Below, piece by piece: positions 1 through 8,617 of a stretch of DNA of 64,000 nucleotides. Source of the stretch: DAINRZ01 sp964634885 (GTDB taxonomy: Bacteria; Bacteroidota; Ignavibacteria; Kapaibacteriales; UBA2268); assembly GCA_964634885.1 (NCBI GenBank), contig CAZWLN010000018.1, positions 16,551-80,550 of the forward strand. The letters run 5' to 3'. Every line of letters starts with the position of its first letter. The stretch's first letter is position 1. The notes under the pieces are model-generated. The model did not search any database. It was not told where the DNA came from and worked only from the letters and a program-made list of their open reading frames with translations. Made by a program: the position numbers and the translations under genes.

Positions 1-370
1 CGGAGCGAAGTCCGAGAGATTCGACGGAGAACTCTTTCCAGCCAGGGGTGCCGTCATAGGTGAAGGCGACAGGGGGTGTCAACTGGTTGTAGGGCCAGAT
101 ATACTGGGTAGGGTAGAGGTTGCCCGCAGTAGGGTAGCCGCAAATCCTGAAAGTATCTATACCTGCCTGGTCTCCACTCAGGTATATACGTATCTTCTTG
201 ACGGTGCAGGGGCCGTCAGGCTGTAACACAGCAGACTCTTCATAGAGGTTGTTTGACTGGCTGTATGCGTGGCCTTTGGGGCTGCCGTTGTCGTTCTTCA
301 CGACAACGTCCAAAGACAGGAGGGACAGAGGCAGGAGAAAATAAACCAGCAAAAAGACATAATTTTTCAT
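1..370 (-). CDS. Secreted protein, N-terminal part (runs off the window edge)
   Basis: On the minus strand an ATG at 370 opens a frame with no stop down to base 1, about 123 codons. It begins MKNYVFLLVYFLLPLSLLSL, a typical Sec signal peptide (Lys, then a Leu/Val/Phe core). The mature part is rich in Asp, Gly, Tyr and Pro and contains CTVKKIRIYLSGDQAG and TPGWKEFSVESLGL, which looks like a beta-sandwich or repeat-type extracellular protein. I do not recognise the family. A C-terminal T9SS sorting domain would be expected beyond the left edge, given the other secreted proteins here; that is inference. It is divergent from the gene at 592. The 221 bp between them are AT-rich and hold no ORF I can support. 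Confidence 0.7.
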   Translation of the reverse strand, partial: MKNYVFLLVYFLLPLSLLSLDVVVKNDNGSPKGHAYSQSNNLYEESAVLQPDGPCTVKKIRIYLSGDQAGIDTFRICGYPTAGNLYPTQYIWPYNQLTPPVAFTYDGTPGWKEFSVESLGLRS

Positions 371-591
371 TTCACACTTTCATTAACAATTTCAATACAT
401 TGTCTATTTTATCAGGGTATAAATTAAATAAATATATGATTAATATCAATCATAATTGACTAATTTTTAGTTTTATTCTTTTCAATATTTAGGAAATATT
501 CAATTTTGTGAATAGTTTTTTCTTATTTTGGTATAAATATTGTTTTTCTTTCTCTTGTAATTTTTATTTTAAAATAAAACTTAGAGTTGTT

Positions 592-2112
592 ATGGGAAAA
601 AACAGGCTGGAGATACTGGAAGAAAAAGTGAAAGCCAAGATAACTTTAATCAATGATATCAAAGCTGCTTCAAAATACCTTACATGGGACCAGGAAACCA
701 ATATGCCTAAAGGTTCTTCGATTACGAGGGCTGAACAAATATCCACCTTAGAAACACTGGCGCATTTCCACCTGGTTTCTTTCGATACGATCGACCTGGC
801 AAACGAGATCAAGGATTCGCTCGACAGCGCGCATATCAATGATTCGGTTGTGCTGAAGTACTTCATCGAAGAACACGAGAAAGCCCTGAAAATACCCAAC
901 AGTTTTGTTAAAGAATTTTACAGCATCAGGACGCTTGCCCTCGACAGTTGGAAGAATGCCCGTATTGAAAACAGGTTCCGCGTTTTCAAACCCTACCTGT
1001 CGAGATTAGTTGAACTGAAGAAGGCGGAAGCAGTGAACCTGGGGTTCAGCGACAATTACTATGAAGGCATCATCAGGCAATATGAACCGGAGATTTCGAT
1101 TGTACAGCTCGATACCCTGTTCAACAACCTTAAGAAAGAAACCCTGGCTCTGATGAACGAGTTCCGTTCCTATTCAGATAAGATTGACAATCTCTTCCTG
1201 ATGAGGAAATACGTAGCTTCCAAACAGATAACCATTGCCAAGTTCATCGCAGAGAAGATGAATTTCGATTTCAACAGGGGCAGGCTCGACGTATCCACCC
1301 ATCCTTTCTCTTCCTGCATATCCTCCGAAGACGTCCGCATTACCGTCAGGGTCAAGGAGAATGACCTGATGGAATGCCTCTTCGGCACCATCCATGAAAC
1401 CGGACAGGCAATCTACTACCAGAATATAGATAAAAAATACGGTAAGACATTCGCACAGCAGCCTGCTTCCTACGGCCTCTTCCTGTCCCAGTCCTTCCTG
1501 TGGGAGAACATGATCGGACGTACGCTCGAATTCTGGAAGTGGGGGTTAACGCACCTGAATTACCTGTTCCCGATACAGCTCGAAAACATCGATGTGAACC
1601 AGTTCTTCCTGGCAATCAACAAGCTCAGCCCGTCCCTCATCAGGACAGACGCCGACTATGTTACCTACAACCTTCACATCATCCTTCGCTATGAAATCGA
1701 GCATGAATTGTTTAACAATAACCTCGACGTTGACGACATACCGGAACTGTGGAAAAAGAAAATGCTCGACATGTTCGGTTTCTATCCCGTCAGCGACACC
1801 GACGGCTGCCTCCAGGATATGCAGTGGGCCTTCGGCGGTTTCGGCATCTTTCCCATTTATGCCCTCGCCAATATTTATTCTTCAATCATCTGGAACCATA
1901 TTCAACTTGAGATTCCCGACATCCTCCGCCTGACCGAGGTTGGTAACTTCTATCCGCTGGTTTACTGGCTGTCGCAGAATATATATAAATCCGGGAAGAC
2001 GATTTCTACGAAATCCCTCATCAATGATGTATGTAAGAAGGATATTGCCATCGATGATTTCATCGATATAGTAAAAAAGAGGTACGGCTATTTCATCGAC
2101 TCAATGAAATAG
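592..2112 (+). CDS. M32-family (Taq/Pfu-type) carboxypeptidase homologue, probably catalytically inactive
   Basis: A 506-residue protein with the length and layout of M32 metallocarboxypeptidases. Family motifs are present: the N-terminal AASKYLTWDQETNMP, the substrate motif HPFSSCISSEDVRIT, LWENMIGR, and IRTDADYVTYNLHIILRYEIE-like text near the C-terminus. The zinc site is altered. The family HExxH appears as HETGQ (His268, Glu269, Gln272), and the motif supplying the third ligand, normally HESQS, reads FLSQS (Phe297, Leu298). The codons are CAG and CTG, so each change from the expected His or Glu needs more than a trivial misread. Spacing matches the H269/H273/E299 ligands known for P. furiosus. 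I chose the ATG at 592 because the upstream GTG-started extension is low-complexity and outside the family. Probably a cytosolic pseudoenzyme; alternatively it uses another metal arrangement. Confidence 0.88.
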   Translation: MGKNRLEILEEKVKAKITLINDIKAASKYLTWDQETNMPKGSSITRAEQISTLETLAHFHLVSFDTIDLANEIKDSLDSAHINDSVVLKYFIEEHEKALKIPNSFVKEFYSIRTLALDSWKNARIENRFRVFKPYLSRLVELKKAEAVNLGFSDNYYEGIIRQYEPEISIVQLDTLFNNLKKETLALMNEFRSYSDKIDNLFLMRKYVASKQITIAKFIAEKMNFDFNRGRLDVSTHPFSSCISSEDVRITVRVKENDLMECLFGTIHETGQAIYYQNIDKKYGKTFAQQPASYGLFLSQSFLWENMIGRTLEFWKWGLTHLNYLFPIQLENIDVNQFFLAINKLSPSLIRTDADYVTYNLHIILRYEIEHELFNNNLDVDDIPELWKKKMLDMFGFYPVSDTDGCLQDMQWAFGGFGIFPIYALANIYSSIIWNHIQLEIPDILRLTEVGNFYPLVYWLSQNIYKSGKTISTKSLINDVCKKDIAIDDFIDIVKKRYGYFIDSMK

Positions 2113-2158
2113 CATACATATAATAAATGGTTGTTGCAGCCGGAGATGAGGTCGCGCC

Positions 2159-3082
2159 ATGGAACAAGAGCCGGTAAACGGTTACAATTCCGAAAGCCCG
2201 GGAAGAAGCCCGAGGCCGGACACTGCCGATGGCGGCGTGAAGGCCAAAAACCCGCTGTACAATGATAACTTCATCGACGACAGTAACAGCAGCTGTTTTG
2301 CAGGTATTATCGAACTCATACACTCCCGTATGGGGGCCGACTTCAGTTGCTATAAACCCGATACCATCGTCCGGAGGCTGCAGCGAAGGCTGTACATCAA
2401 TAAACTGAACAGGCTGGACGACTACTACAGCCTGCTGATGAAGTCTCCGCCGGAAGCCGAAGCGCTTTTCAAGGAATTGTTGATCGGCGTTACCAGTTTT
2501 TTCAGGGAGAACGAGGCTTTCGAAGCATTGAGGTTAAAAGTGTTACCCGGTTTATTGCAGGGAAAAAAGGCGGGAGACATTGTCAGGGTTTGGTCTGTCG
2601 GCTGTTCTACGGGTGAAGAAGCATATTCCCTGGCTATTCTTTGTGAAGAATACCTCGAACACTACACGATGGACCTCGAGCTGAAGGTCTTTGCCACGGA
2701 CATTGACAGGGACAGCCTTGCCTTTGCGCAAAAAGGCGCCTATCCTCCGGGTATCGTCTCGGCCCTGTCGGCAGACAGGCTGGCAAAGTATTTCCTGAAA
2801 ACCGAAAGCGGCTACAAAGTGGCGGCGCTCATCAGGGAGAAGGTTGATTTCGGTTACCTCGATATTCTCAAGAGCGGCTACCTGCCGAACAACGACCTTG
2901 TGTGCTGCCGCAATCTGCTGATATACCTGAACACGGCGACACAGAACGCAGTCCTCAAAGGTCTGCGCAATTCATTAGTTGCCGGCGGCTGCCTGTTTCT
3001 GGGTACAAGCGAGTCTCTTGGGGACGTTTCTGAGAATTTTAAGCTGGTGGACAGCAGGTATAAGCTGTTCAGGTCGGCTTAA
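2159..3082 (+). CDS. cheR: CheR-type chemoreceptor protein-glutamate methyltransferase
   Basis: A 307-residue SAM-dependent methyltransferase that would methylate glutamates on chemoreceptors (adaptation in chemotaxis-like signalling). After a non-conserved N-terminus of about 45 residues comes the CheR N-domain (IIELIHSRMGADFSCYKPDT, then VRRLQRRL). The catalytic domain follows, with TSFFRENEAFEAL, the SAM-binding VWSVGCSTGEEAYSLA, FATDIDRDSLAFAQKGAYP and VCCRNLLIYLN (family IFCRNVLIYF). It ends right after the catalytic domain, with no TPR or PAS tail. The ATG at 2159 has GGAGATGAGG just upstream. No che genes, receptor or CheB lie nearby, so its partners must be elsewhere. It follows the M32 gene by 46 bp on the same strand. 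Confidence 0.92.
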   Translation: MEQEPVNGYNSESPGRSPRPDTADGGVKAKNPLYNDNFIDDSNSSCFAGIIELIHSRMGADFSCYKPDTIVRRLQRRLYINKLNRLDDYYSLLMKSPPEAEALFKELLIGVTSFFRENEAFEALRLKVLPGLLQGKKAGDIVRVWSVGCSTGEEAYSLAILCEEYLEHYTMDLELKVFATDIDRDSLAFAQKGAYPPGIVSALSADRLAKYFLKTESGYKVAALIREKVDFGYLDILKSGYLPNNDLVCCRNLLIYLNTATQNAVLKGLRNSLVAGGCLFLGTSESLGDVSENFKLVDSRYKLFRSA

Positions 3083-3520
3083 GGGCATAGGTAATATTGC
3101 ATCGCCGTCAAGCAGGTGGAGATGAAATTCGCTCCGTACGACCCTCAATACTTTGCTTCTATCAACCTCAGGGTTAAACGTAGGGTTGATTAGTACCATC
3201 CTCTCTTTAAAAAAGATTTTACAAATCTTTGACAATTCCGTAACATTATATATATCAATCAGTTACCCCCCCCGAAATTTCTGCCCGTTTGACAGTAAAA
3301 ATTGTACTTGACTTTGATAAAAATATTCACTAACTTGCCATCAGTTCAAACTTCTAAGGATATTTGAGCTAGAAAAGACGGGAATAATAATTATAGAGAA
3401 AAGACGAGTCCTCTCTGGCGGGTAAAGGACGAATCTTAATGCAGAAGCAGAGTAAACGGAAGAAAACTCCGTAAGAACAGATGTGTTATGTTTATGCAGA
3501 AAGGAGACGTGCTTATGATT

Positions 3521-3647
3521 GTTGGTTAGTGGCTGGTGGTTAGTGGCTGGTAACTGGTGGCTGGTGGTTAGTGGCTGGTTGCTGGTGGTCGGTGGCTGGT
3601 TGCTGGTGATTAGTGATTGGTTGCTGGTGATTAGTGATTGGTGGTCG
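3521..3647 (+). repeat. Minisatellite of GGTGGCTGGT / GTTAGTGGCTGGT-type units
   Basis: An imperfect tandem array of G/T-rich units such as GGTTAGTGGCTGGT and GGTGATTAGTGATTGG. One reading frame gives a Trp/Gly/Leu/Val-rich peptide, which is a composition artefact and not a gene. The same family recurs at 7025-7100 and 35304-35469, and in reverse complement at 63781-64000. Here it sits inside a region that could fold as RNA on either side. Confidence 0.9.
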
Positions 3648-3800
3648 GTTCGATTCAGCCACAGGGGGCCTGCACCCGAAGCGCAGGAGCTAATAGGCTT
3701 TTCCCGGTAGTTCCAAAGAACCGGTAGGACAGAATTGTCCGGGAGATGATATGAAGAAAGCTGCTCATGGGTGAATTGTCGCTATGAGCCGCATCACAGG

Positions 3801-3838
3801 AAAATTAAAAAGCCCATAGCGGAAGTTCCGCTATGAGC
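3801..3838 (-). terminator. Hairpin resembling a minus-strand rho-independent terminator
   Basis: Bases 3812-3838 form a near-perfect 13-bp inverted repeat centred on CATAGCGGAA/TTCCGCTATG. On the minus strand it is followed by TTTTTAATTTT (3801-3811), the layout of an intrinsic terminator. No minus-strand gene is recognisable just upstream of it, so it may instead be part of the structured region. Confidence 0.35.
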
Positions 3839-3938
3839 CGCATCCGAACTTGCAGAGAATGAACAGTTTGCAACTCTCTCTCTACATGTTCGGTGCAAAA
3901 TTATAGAAATTTTGTTAATTGAAGTAGAAAGAAAAATT

Positions 3939-4523
3939 ATGAAATTAAAATTATTATTCATAGCATTAGCAATGCTTATTGTAGCAGGGCATCAGTCTTT
4001 GGCACAGAGTTGTACACATAGAGACGGTACAACAGGAACATACACTTCTATTTCATATGATAATGGTTCCTGCGTATATACCATTTATCTTTGTGTTACA
4101 TGTAGTGTTGTCGCATCACAATTTAAAGTTGACATACTAGATATTGGTTGGGATCCTAATTGCCCCCCTCCCTCTGCAGCTGATAGACAAGCTATGGCTG
4201 ATTATGTTATGAGTGAAGCTGCATATCGCATATATTGTGGTAGTCCAATACCGCCATGTAATGAAGGTGTTATCACATTATATGGTTCATTAAGTAGTTG
4301 CCACATGGTTGAATTTACAAGTGAAACGGAATGGCGAACCGTTCCATGCGGTTCAGCCTATTGTTACTTTTTTCAAACAATGTGCTGGGACGGAGAAAAA
4401 TATGTATATAGCCCAATGGTGAAAAGTCAGGTTGGAACTCCTGATTGCCCGAGCATTGTTGATGAATCAGACCCACCTTTGGACGGGTCTTGTTACAGGA
4501 CATGGACACCGTGCGACGAATAG
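3939..4523 (+). CDS. Cys-rich secreted protein of unknown function
   Basis: 194 residues from the ATG at 3939; an upstream in-frame start at 3912 would only add charged residues ahead of the signal peptide. It begins MKLKLLFIALAMLIVAGHQS and has a probable cleavage site after SLAQ. The mature part carries about 14 cysteines in small clusters, including GSCVYTIYLCVTCS, VPCGSAYCYFFQTMC and GSCYRTWTPCDE at the C-terminus. That suggests a disulfide-stabilised extracellular or periplasmic protein. I see no catalytic motif and no T9SS-type C-terminal domain. Codon use is AT-rich compared with the housekeeping genes further right. A terminator-like hairpin follows at 4541. The family is not recognised. 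Confidence 0.75.
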   Translation: MKLKLLFIALAMLIVAGHQSLAQSCTHRDGTTGTYTSISYDNGSCVYTIYLCVTCSVVASQFKVDILDIGWDPNCPPPSAADRQAMADYVMSEAAYRIYCGSPIPPCNEGVITLYGSLSSCHMVEFTSETEWRTVPCGSAYCYFFQTMCWDGEKYVYSPMVKSQVGTPDCPSIVDESDPPLDGSCYRTWTPCDE

Positions 4524-4540
4524 TAAATTATAAAATAATA

Positions 4541-4567
4541 AGGGGGTGGGAAAACCACCCTCTTAAT
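4541..4567 (+). terminator. Intrinsic terminator after the Cys-rich secreted protein
   Basis: GGGGTGG/CCACCC hairpin with a GAAAA loop, 18 bp after the stop codon at 4523, followed by TCTTAATTTA. The stem is G+C-rich but the T-tract is weak. Confidence 0.6.
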
Positions 4568-4696
4568 TTAATAAATGTGTAACTTTTCCCGTTCAGGATT
4601 GTTAATACAAAAGATGATTGAACATTCTGAAAAAATTATTTTGAAAACACTGGAAGTTCCGCCTTCCAGGATGTAAGTATTTTGAAAGGAATTATA

Positions 4697-7030
4697 ATGA
4701 AAAGAATGTATTTATGCTTCCTTATCTCCATTGCACTGACAGCAACTGTTTCAGCAAATGTTAAACTGGAACCCGTACCGGTAACCATCGATTACATAGG
4801 CGCAGTAACGCGCAATGACACCATCATTGCTTACGGGACATTGGGATCGATGCATATAGGCATCGGCGAAAAATGGGAGCAGCGAAGCGTATTTAAAAAA
4901 GGCAACATTGAGGCTCTGTTTTGGGAGGACAACATGATGGCAGCTTTCAATGATTTCGGAGACGTAGCCGTTTCCGGTGATAACGGCACGACGTGGGATG
5001 TAAAGCATAGATTTGATGATTCGGTTCTTTCTGTTCTCAGCTACCCCGAAGGCTACCTTATAAGGTCCATCAACAGGATTTTCACTATTGATAAGAACTT
5101 TGAAGTTATTAAGGAAGCGCCGCTTTACACGAAACCCGGGGACTACAAGTCTGCGCCTCTGTATTACAGGCATTCAACAGCATATTTTAAGGATAATTTT
5201 ATTGTCGAAGCGGATGGGGCTAACTTCTTACGCTATAATAAAAATCTGGAGTTTATCGATACCATTTCATTCTCAAAACTCGGTTTGTGCACTTCTTTTG
5301 GTTCAGGCCATCAACTCAGAACCGATTCCGATTATCTTTATACACTAATTAACAGTAAGGTTTTCAGGAGCGCCGACTTGGTTCACTGGGACACAATCTT
5401 TACCTGCAAAGGTAATTCAAACCTTTACAAACCAATCGAAGGACAATTAATTACAGTAGAAATAAATTCCCAAAGTCAGCCTTTTAAATTAAATGCTTAT
5501 AAGATCATTGATAAAGACTCAATACTACAATTGGGTAAATTTGAATCTGAGTATGCTGCTGACCCGGAAATTACAGATATGCTTTTTCTGGGTGAGTACC
5601 TATATGTTATTGGAATGAATAATACAATAATGTCAATTGGAATAAACGACAGTAATCTGAAGATTATTAGCATGCTTAGTACATCAGTCTCATCGCATCC
5701 TTTGGAAATATATGATACTCAAAGCGATACAATGTTATATATTAAGTGCGCTTATAATCTTTGTTTTAGTAAAAATGGATTATTATTTGAACCAATTACT
5801 AAATATTATCAGAATCCTCAATACTCCAAAGTATATAAAATTAACTTCAGTTATTTTGATGAAAATCTGAAGAAATTATACCTTGGGGGTTTAAATAGTA
5901 AGGGAGATGTGGAAGGCGTGTTTTCAACAACAGATTATGGAAAATCATTTGAATTTAAGGAAGTTCCATTATACTATTTTAATTTATCAGATCCCGTGCC
6001 ACCATTTCGCAAATTATCAAAATACCCTTTACCGGTTCAGAAAAGAGAAAACGGATTTGTTACTAGTTGCTATACAATATACAGTAAAACAATATTTACT
6101 AAAATATTAACATTTGATACTGATTTCAATACTATTACCAGATATCTTGATACAACATACGCAATAGATTTTGTCGATTCCAAAGATACCAATTCATTTC
6201 TTGTGCACTGCCTTAATGTCAAGGACAATACCTATGAGATAAAATATACGACAAACAAAGGCCAAAACTGGGAAATGATAAAAAAGTACAGCGAACCCGA
6301 CAGCATGTTCTTCTTTAATGACCTACAAATAAAGGGGAAACGTGTTTTAGCCATGTTTATATACAATCCAACTGACTCTATGTACACAGTTGAAGCCTTA
6401 GACGTAGAAAAAAGAGCTGTCAATGAAATTTATAAATATAAAATAAAACCAGGTATTTTTACAGATATGATGAATGGCGTCTGTGTAGAACAAGATACGG
6501 TTTATCTTGCAATCGATGATACAATTTTCTATACATCAGACATATACAATCGCAGTAAATGGCAGTATTATTTATTACCGGATAACGGCAGAATAATACG
6601 CAAATTTCAAAAAATCGGTAACAGATTCTGGGCAGCATATATGGATGATAACTATTATAAAATTTACAGAAGTTATAATGCTTTTTGGTTAAAGATCGTG
6701 AATGACAGTACTGTTAATGTGGTTGAGTCTGAAACTAAAAGCGACGAAACCTACCTTTACGTTTACCCTCCCAAGCCGACACCGGCAACTAACAATGTCC
6801 GTACTCTGATTTATTTCGACCCCAAAGTGGAGTTCGTCTTGGATAAAGTGGGTGTAACCGACGTTACAGGCACGAGAATAGAAGGCGGTGGAAACATCAG
6901 CTTTGAAAGGCTGTCGCCATACAGCGGCTACCTTAACTGGAACTGCTCCCAGGCAGCCAACGGCGTTTACTTCATACACATAAGCCATGGTAATAATGCA
7001 CGGGTTGCAAAGGTAATCATCAGCCGGTGA
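4697..7030 (+). CDS. Secreted beta-propeller-like protein with a sorting-type C-terminal domain (paralogue 1)
   Basis: 777 residues. The ATG at 4697 has GAAAGGA at 4684-4690. A signal peptide (MKRMYLCFLISIALTATVSA) is followed by a long region with BNR/YCF48-like strand signatures: SGDNGTTWDVKHRF, STTDYGKSFEFKE, TTNKGQNWEMIKKY. Such Gly-x-x-Trp turns are typical of sialidase-like propellers. The last ~85 residues (PPKPTPATNNVRTLIYFD to NGVYFIHISHGNNARVAKVIISR) resemble a C-terminal secretion/anchoring domain but lack the classical NPSN-type T9SS motif; a matching tail ends the gene at 7272. N-terminal similarity to the gene at 8618 shows they are paralogues. The stop codon TGA lies inside the minisatellite that starts at 7025. 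Export by T9SS is inferred; the function is unknown. Confidence 0.8.
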   Translation: MKRMYLCFLISIALTATVSANVKLEPVPVTIDYIGAVTRNDTIIAYGTLGSMHIGIGEKWEQRSVFKKGNIEALFWEDNMMAAFNDFGDVAVSGDNGTTWDVKHRFDDSVLSVLSYPEGYLIRSINRIFTIDKNFEVIKEAPLYTKPGDYKSAPLYYRHSTAYFKDNFIVEADGANFLRYNKNLEFIDTISFSKLGLCTSFGSGHQLRTDSDYLYTLINSKVFRSADLVHWDTIFTCKGNSNLYKPIEGQLITVEINSQSQPFKLNAYKIIDKDSILQLGKFESEYAADPEITDMLFLGEYLYVIGMNNTIMSIGINDSNLKIISMLSTSVSSHPLEIYDTQSDTMLYIKCAYNLCFSKNGLLFEPITKYYQNPQYSKVYKINFSYFDENLKKLYLGGLNSKGDVEGVFSTTDYGKSFEFKEVPLYYFNLSDPVPPFRKLSKYPLPVQKRENGFVTSCYTIYSKTIFTKILTFDTDFNTITRYLDTTYAIDFVDSKDTNSFLVHCLNVKDNTYEIKYTTNKGQNWEMIKKYSEPDSMFFFNDLQIKGKRVLAMFIYNPTDSMYTVEALDVEKRAVNEIYKYKIKPGIFTDMMNGVCVEQDTVYLAIDDTIFYTSDIYNRSKWQYYLLPDNGRIIRKFQKIGNRFWAAYMDDNYYKIYRSYNAFWLKIVNDSTVNVVESETKSDETYLYVYPPKPTPATNNVRTLIYFDPKVEFVLDKVGVTDVTGTRIEGGGNISFERLSPYSGYLNWNCSQAANGVYFIHISHGNNARVAKVIISR

Positions 7031-7100
7031 TTGGTTGCTGGTGGCTGGTGATTAGTTGCTGGTGGCTGGTGATTAGGGACTGGTAGCTGGTGGCTGGTGA
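7025..7100 (+). repeat. Minisatellite, GGTGGCTGGTGATTAG-type units
   Basis: Imperfect tandem units such as GGTTGCTGGTGGCTGGTGATTAG. The array starts within the last codons of the preceding gene, so the gene's TGA stop is part of the repeat. It is the second of four loci of this family in the window. Confidence 0.9.
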
Positions 7101-7214
7101 GAGGAAATTGCCCCGAACTTGATGAAATTGTAATAGATTTATATAGTAATTTTAATACATGTCTTAAGACATTTACCGAATGCCCTGAGACTTTTTAAGT
7201 TAACAAAATTAATT

Positions 7215-7240
7215 CCAGGCTGCTAAAACAAGCAGCCTGG
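7215..7240. other. Perfect 10-bp hairpin in the leader of the 7272 gene
   Basis: CCAGGCTGCT / AGCAGCCTGG with a 6-nt loop, 31 bp upstream of the ATG at 7272. It is followed on the plus strand by A-rich sequence and AGGGA, the likely ribosome binding site. It is not a plus-strand terminator because it has no T-tract. It may be a leader structure, or the end of a minus-strand transcript. Confidence 0.45.
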
Positions 7241-7271
7241 AGAAAATAAAAAAAATTTTTAGGGATACAAT

Positions 7272-8573
7272 ATGAAAAAGTGCAATTTTCTGTTGATTTA
7301 TAGCGTATTCATCCTGTTTTCCATCAATACAGTCCATGCCCAGTGGGTGAAGTGCAATGATTCGCTGGAGTCATTAACACAGGACAATTACATGATTTCT
7401 GCCTGCGGCGAGAAATTGTTCGCCTGGGGTGAATATATAAACGGAATCAAGTTTTATATGTCTTCTGACTACGGTGAACATTGGGAAAAAAAAGATTTTC
7501 TTTACCCCAAAAAAATATCTATAAGAAATATCTTCCAAAAAGACAATTACCTGCTAATGGGAACTTTTAAAAGCGGGATTCTTCGTTCGTCCGATTCCGG
7601 GAACACCTGGGTTCAAATACCAACAGAAACAACAGGCATCAAGGTTGGTGAATTTGCATCATTAGGCAATAAAATATTTGTCACTTCAGGAGCCCATATA
7701 CTCGAATCAAATGACAACGGTGAAACATGGAGCATAATAGATAACAGTTTGGCTGTCAATGTCTCTTCAATATGCGCTAATGGAAATAATATCTATGCAA
7801 CTACCTATAGCCCTTACATGATAATAATGTCTTCAGACAGCGGCAAGACATGGAAGAATATCCAGGGCAGCCAGATGGAAGATACCAAATTCAGTTATGT
7901 GAGAGCTAACGGCGATGATATATACGCAAGCTCAGAAATGAACGGATTTTATCATTCGTCAAATAAGGGTGAGACCTGGGAAAAGCGGATGAACGGCCTG
8001 CCTTTATTGGAAAAGCGTTACTGTGGAAATTTTATTGTCAATGGAGGCAATATTCTTTTTGACATTGTTTCTAATTCAAATGATAAATATGAAGGATTGT
8101 ACGGTTCAACAGACAGGGGTAATACATGGACAATGAAAACCTCGGGGTTGGGTAATACAACACTAATCAATTTTACCAATAATAATGAATATGTATTTAT
8201 ATCTAAACAATACGACGGCATTTACAAGGCAAAACTGTCCGACCTGTTCTCGCCCTCAGTTGTAGAGGACATTGAAATAAGTTATTATAATTTTCATTTT
8301 TATGCATCCTCGCCCAGGCCAACGCCGACTAATGATCTAACCAGGATTACTATTGTCTGGGACAATAGTTTCGACCTGGAAGATGCAATCGCCGGTGTTT
8401 ACGACTCTTACGGTAACTCAATCGAAGGGAAAGAAAATATGACGTTTACTTATTTGTCCAATGCCATGGCAGAATTGACCTGGAACTGTAGTTCCTTAGT
8501 CTCAGGAGTTTATTTCATCGCAGTCAATCATAATGGCATAATGGATTGCGTTCCTGTTGTTATTGTAAGATAA
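7272..8573 (+). CDS. Secreted YCF48/BNR-like propeller protein with sorting-type C-terminus (paralogue 2)
   Basis: 433 residues with a signal peptide ending near INTVHAQ. At least five Ser-Asp/Asn-x-Gly-x-x-Trp strand motifs are regularly spaced: SSDYGEHWEKK, SSDSGNTWVQI, SNDNGETWSII, SSDSGKTWKNI, SSNKGETWEKR and STDRGNTWTMK. This spacing is typical of a BNR or photosystem-II-stability-factor-like beta-propeller. The C-terminal ~85 residues (SSPRPTPTNDLTRITIVWD to SGVYFIAVNHNGIMDCVPVVIVR) match the tail of the 4697 gene. Leader: AGGGATACA before the ATG. The propeller probably serves binding or adhesion at the cell surface; the ligand is unknown. Confidence 0.82.
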   Translation: MKKCNFLLIYSVFILFSINTVHAQWVKCNDSLESLTQDNYMISACGEKLFAWGEYINGIKFYMSSDYGEHWEKKDFLYPKKISIRNIFQKDNYLLMGTFKSGILRSSDSGNTWVQIPTETTGIKVGEFASLGNKIFVTSGAHILESNDNGETWSIIDNSLAVNVSSICANGNNIYATTYSPYMIIMSSDSGKTWKNIQGSQMEDTKFSYVRANGDDIYASSEMNGFYHSSNKGETWEKRMNGLPLLEKRYCGNFIVNGGNILFDIVSNSNDKYEGLYGSTDRGNTWTMKTSGLGNTTLINFTNNNEYVFISKQYDGIYKAKLSDLFSPSVVEDIEISYYNFHFYASSPRPTPTNDLTRITIVWDNSFDLEDAIAGVYDSYGNSIEGKENMTFTYLSNAMAELTWNCSSLVSGVYFIAVNHNGIMDCVPVVIVR

Positions 8574-8617
8574 TATCCGGAAAATCATTGTTTGATCTAA
8601 ATGGAGTGGAGTATTTT

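Larger units (their letters stand above)
3358..3890 (+). other. Structured intergenic region, possible non-coding RNA
   Basis: The 856 bp between cheR and the next gene hold no convincing CDS but many potential hairpins on both sides of a minisatellite. AAGA-cga-GTCC (about 3400) pairs with GGAC-gaa-TCTT (about 3430), giving an internal loop that could form tandem G.A pairs. ACGGA/TCCGT lies near 3455. After the minisatellite come CCTGC/GCAGG (about 3670), GTTC/GAAC within CCGG arms (about 3705) and GGACA/TGTCC (about 3727). The 16-mer CGCTATGAGCCGCATC occurs twice, at 3780-3795 and 3829-3844. It does not match what I know of RNase P RNA, tmRNA, SRP RNA, 6S RNA or group II intron domain V. 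Strand is uncertain. Confidence 0.3.

Noticed and set aside
3122..3193. Short frame after cheR ending FASINLRVKRRVD
   Set aside because: Only 23 codons from its ATG, no relatives recognised, preceded by stops in the same frame, and overlapped by an equally open minus-strand frame.
3645..3660. GGTTCGATTC, similar to a tRNA T-loop
   Set aside because: No 5-bp T-stem, no acceptor stem, anticodon arm or CCA region at tRNA spacing.
3519..3710. A 63-codon Trp/Gly/Leu-rich ORF
   Set aside because: It is the translation of the minisatellite in one frame; all arrays of this family give similar peptides in any open frame.
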